Of a stretch of 5,591 bases of DNA, positions 5,404 through 5,591 are shown piece by piece; positions within the stretch are counted from its first letter, which is position 1; the number at the start of each line of letters is the position of its first letter. The notes under the pieces are model-generated. The model had not been told where the DNA came from and did no database searches. It was given only the letters and a program-made list of their open reading frames with translations. The stretch covers positions 1-5,591 of the forward strand of contig JAGBTR010000004.1 in the NCBI GenBank assembly GCA_017631215.1. Direction: 5' to 3'. Position numbers and translations under genes: made by a program. The stretch comes from Clostridia bacterium (GTDB taxonomy: Bacteria > Bacillota > Clostridia > Oscillospirales > CAG-272).

Positions 5404-5419
5404 GGTCATCTTCATGACC
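5404..5419. promoter_or_regulatory. Palindrome in the lipoprotein leader, possible operator
   Basis: Perfect GGTCAT-CTTC-ATGACC inverted repeat with 6-base arms and a 4-base centre. A TATTAT at 5429-5434 is a possible -10 element, which would put this palindrome on the start site. No good -35 element is seen at the right distance. It could be an operator or just a leader hairpin. Confidence 0.4.
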
Positions 5420-5459
5420 CTTACACTCATAATACGGACAAGACCTCAAAAGGTGACCG

Positions 5460-5495
5460 AACTCGAAAAAATTTTTGCAAAAATTTTTTCGAGTT
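5460..5495. repeat. 36-bp perfect A/T-rich palindrome
   Basis: Arms of 17 bases (5460-5476 and 5479-5495) match perfectly around a GC centre: AACTCG, then runs of A and T, then CGAGTT. It could act as a bidirectional terminator for a gene beyond the right edge, or belong to the adjoining repeat element, whose first copy overlaps its right end. Confidence 0.6.
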
Positions 5496-5525
5496 CACGA
5501 AGAATGCGCTAGAGCGCATTCTTCC
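5490..5525. repeat. Palindromic intergenic repeat, copy 1
   Basis: Starts CGAGTTCACGAAGAATGCGC and contains a perfect inverted repeat with 12-base arms (GAAGAATGCGCT at 5499-5510, AGCGCATTCTTC at 5513-5524) around AG. The same unit recurs 66 bases to the right with a few base changes. It looks like a REP-like or MITE-like interspersed repeat. Confidence 0.65.
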
Positions 5526-5555
5526 CCGCCGGCGTTTGTTGGGGGAAAAGTCCTA

Positions 5556-5591
5556 CGAGCTCACGAAGAATGCGCCAAAGTGCATTCTTCC
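5556..5591. repeat. Palindromic intergenic repeat, copy 2 (at window edge)
   Basis: Starts CGAGCTCACGAAGAATGCGC. The arms (5565-5576 and 5579-5590) differ at two of twelve pairs: one difference gives a G-U wobble in RNA and the other is a C-A mismatch beside the loop. The hairpin is thus largely kept. The array may continue past position 5591. Confidence 0.6.

Noticed and set aside
5490..5591. CRISPR array
   Set aside because: Only two units are present, the spacer is about 30 bases and G/C-rich between long perfect palindromes, there are no cas genes, and the unit begins beside a gene leader. A palindromic intergenic repeat fits better.

Overview
The window looks like chromosomal DNA of a mid-to-high G+C Bacillota, most likely a Clostridia-type gut anaerobe. 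The grounds are a lipoprotein signal peptide of the MKKILAILLA...VVAC type, strong AGGAGG-like ribosome binding sites, near-perfect sigma-A promoters (TTGACA-N17-TATAAT), a TTG start codon, and the clostridial style of the FeoA and FeoB proteins. This placement is inference from style. Every gene I can support lies on the minus strand, so transcription runs from high to low coordinates.

Right part (5591 to 1596): an intergenic zone at 5353-5591 carries two copies of a palindromic repeat running off the edge, a 36-bp A/T-rich palindrome, and a leader with another perfect palindrome. Then come a secreted lipoprotein built from two homologous domains (5352-4297), an intrinsic terminator, an MBOAT O-acyltransferase (4193-2790), a DHHW/AlgJ-like membrane-anchored SGNH-type protein (2767-1655), and a strong terminator (1596-1636). 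The last two form a cell-surface O-acylation pair of the AlgI/AlgJ or PatA/PatB kind: the MBOAT protein passes an acyl group across the membrane and the DHHW protein probably transfers it to an extracellular glycan.

Left part (1580 to 1): a ferrous iron uptake locus, with feoA (1167-955) followed by the G-domain half of feoB (820-1, cut by the window edge). Four perfect 16-bp palindromes GTTAGC-N4-GCTAAC are spread through the locus beside three recognisable promoters, so this is probably a metal-responsive regulon controlled by a DtxR/MntR-type repressor.

The most interesting element is the 487-base gene-free stretch 1168-1654. Besides the feoA promoter it contains a second, perfect-consensus promoter (1547-1575) with a metal-box palindrome at its start site and a second one downstream. 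That promoter has no convincing gene behind it. The predicted transcript (about 1540 to 1274) can fold into a three-way junction closed by an 11-bp helix, followed by a 10-bp hairpin, and presents CCUCCU, an anti-Shine-Dalgarno sequence, in a single-stranded junction. This is what an iron-repressed trans-acting small RNA, a functional analogue of RyhB or FsrA, would look like. A structured leader of feoA is the main alternative.
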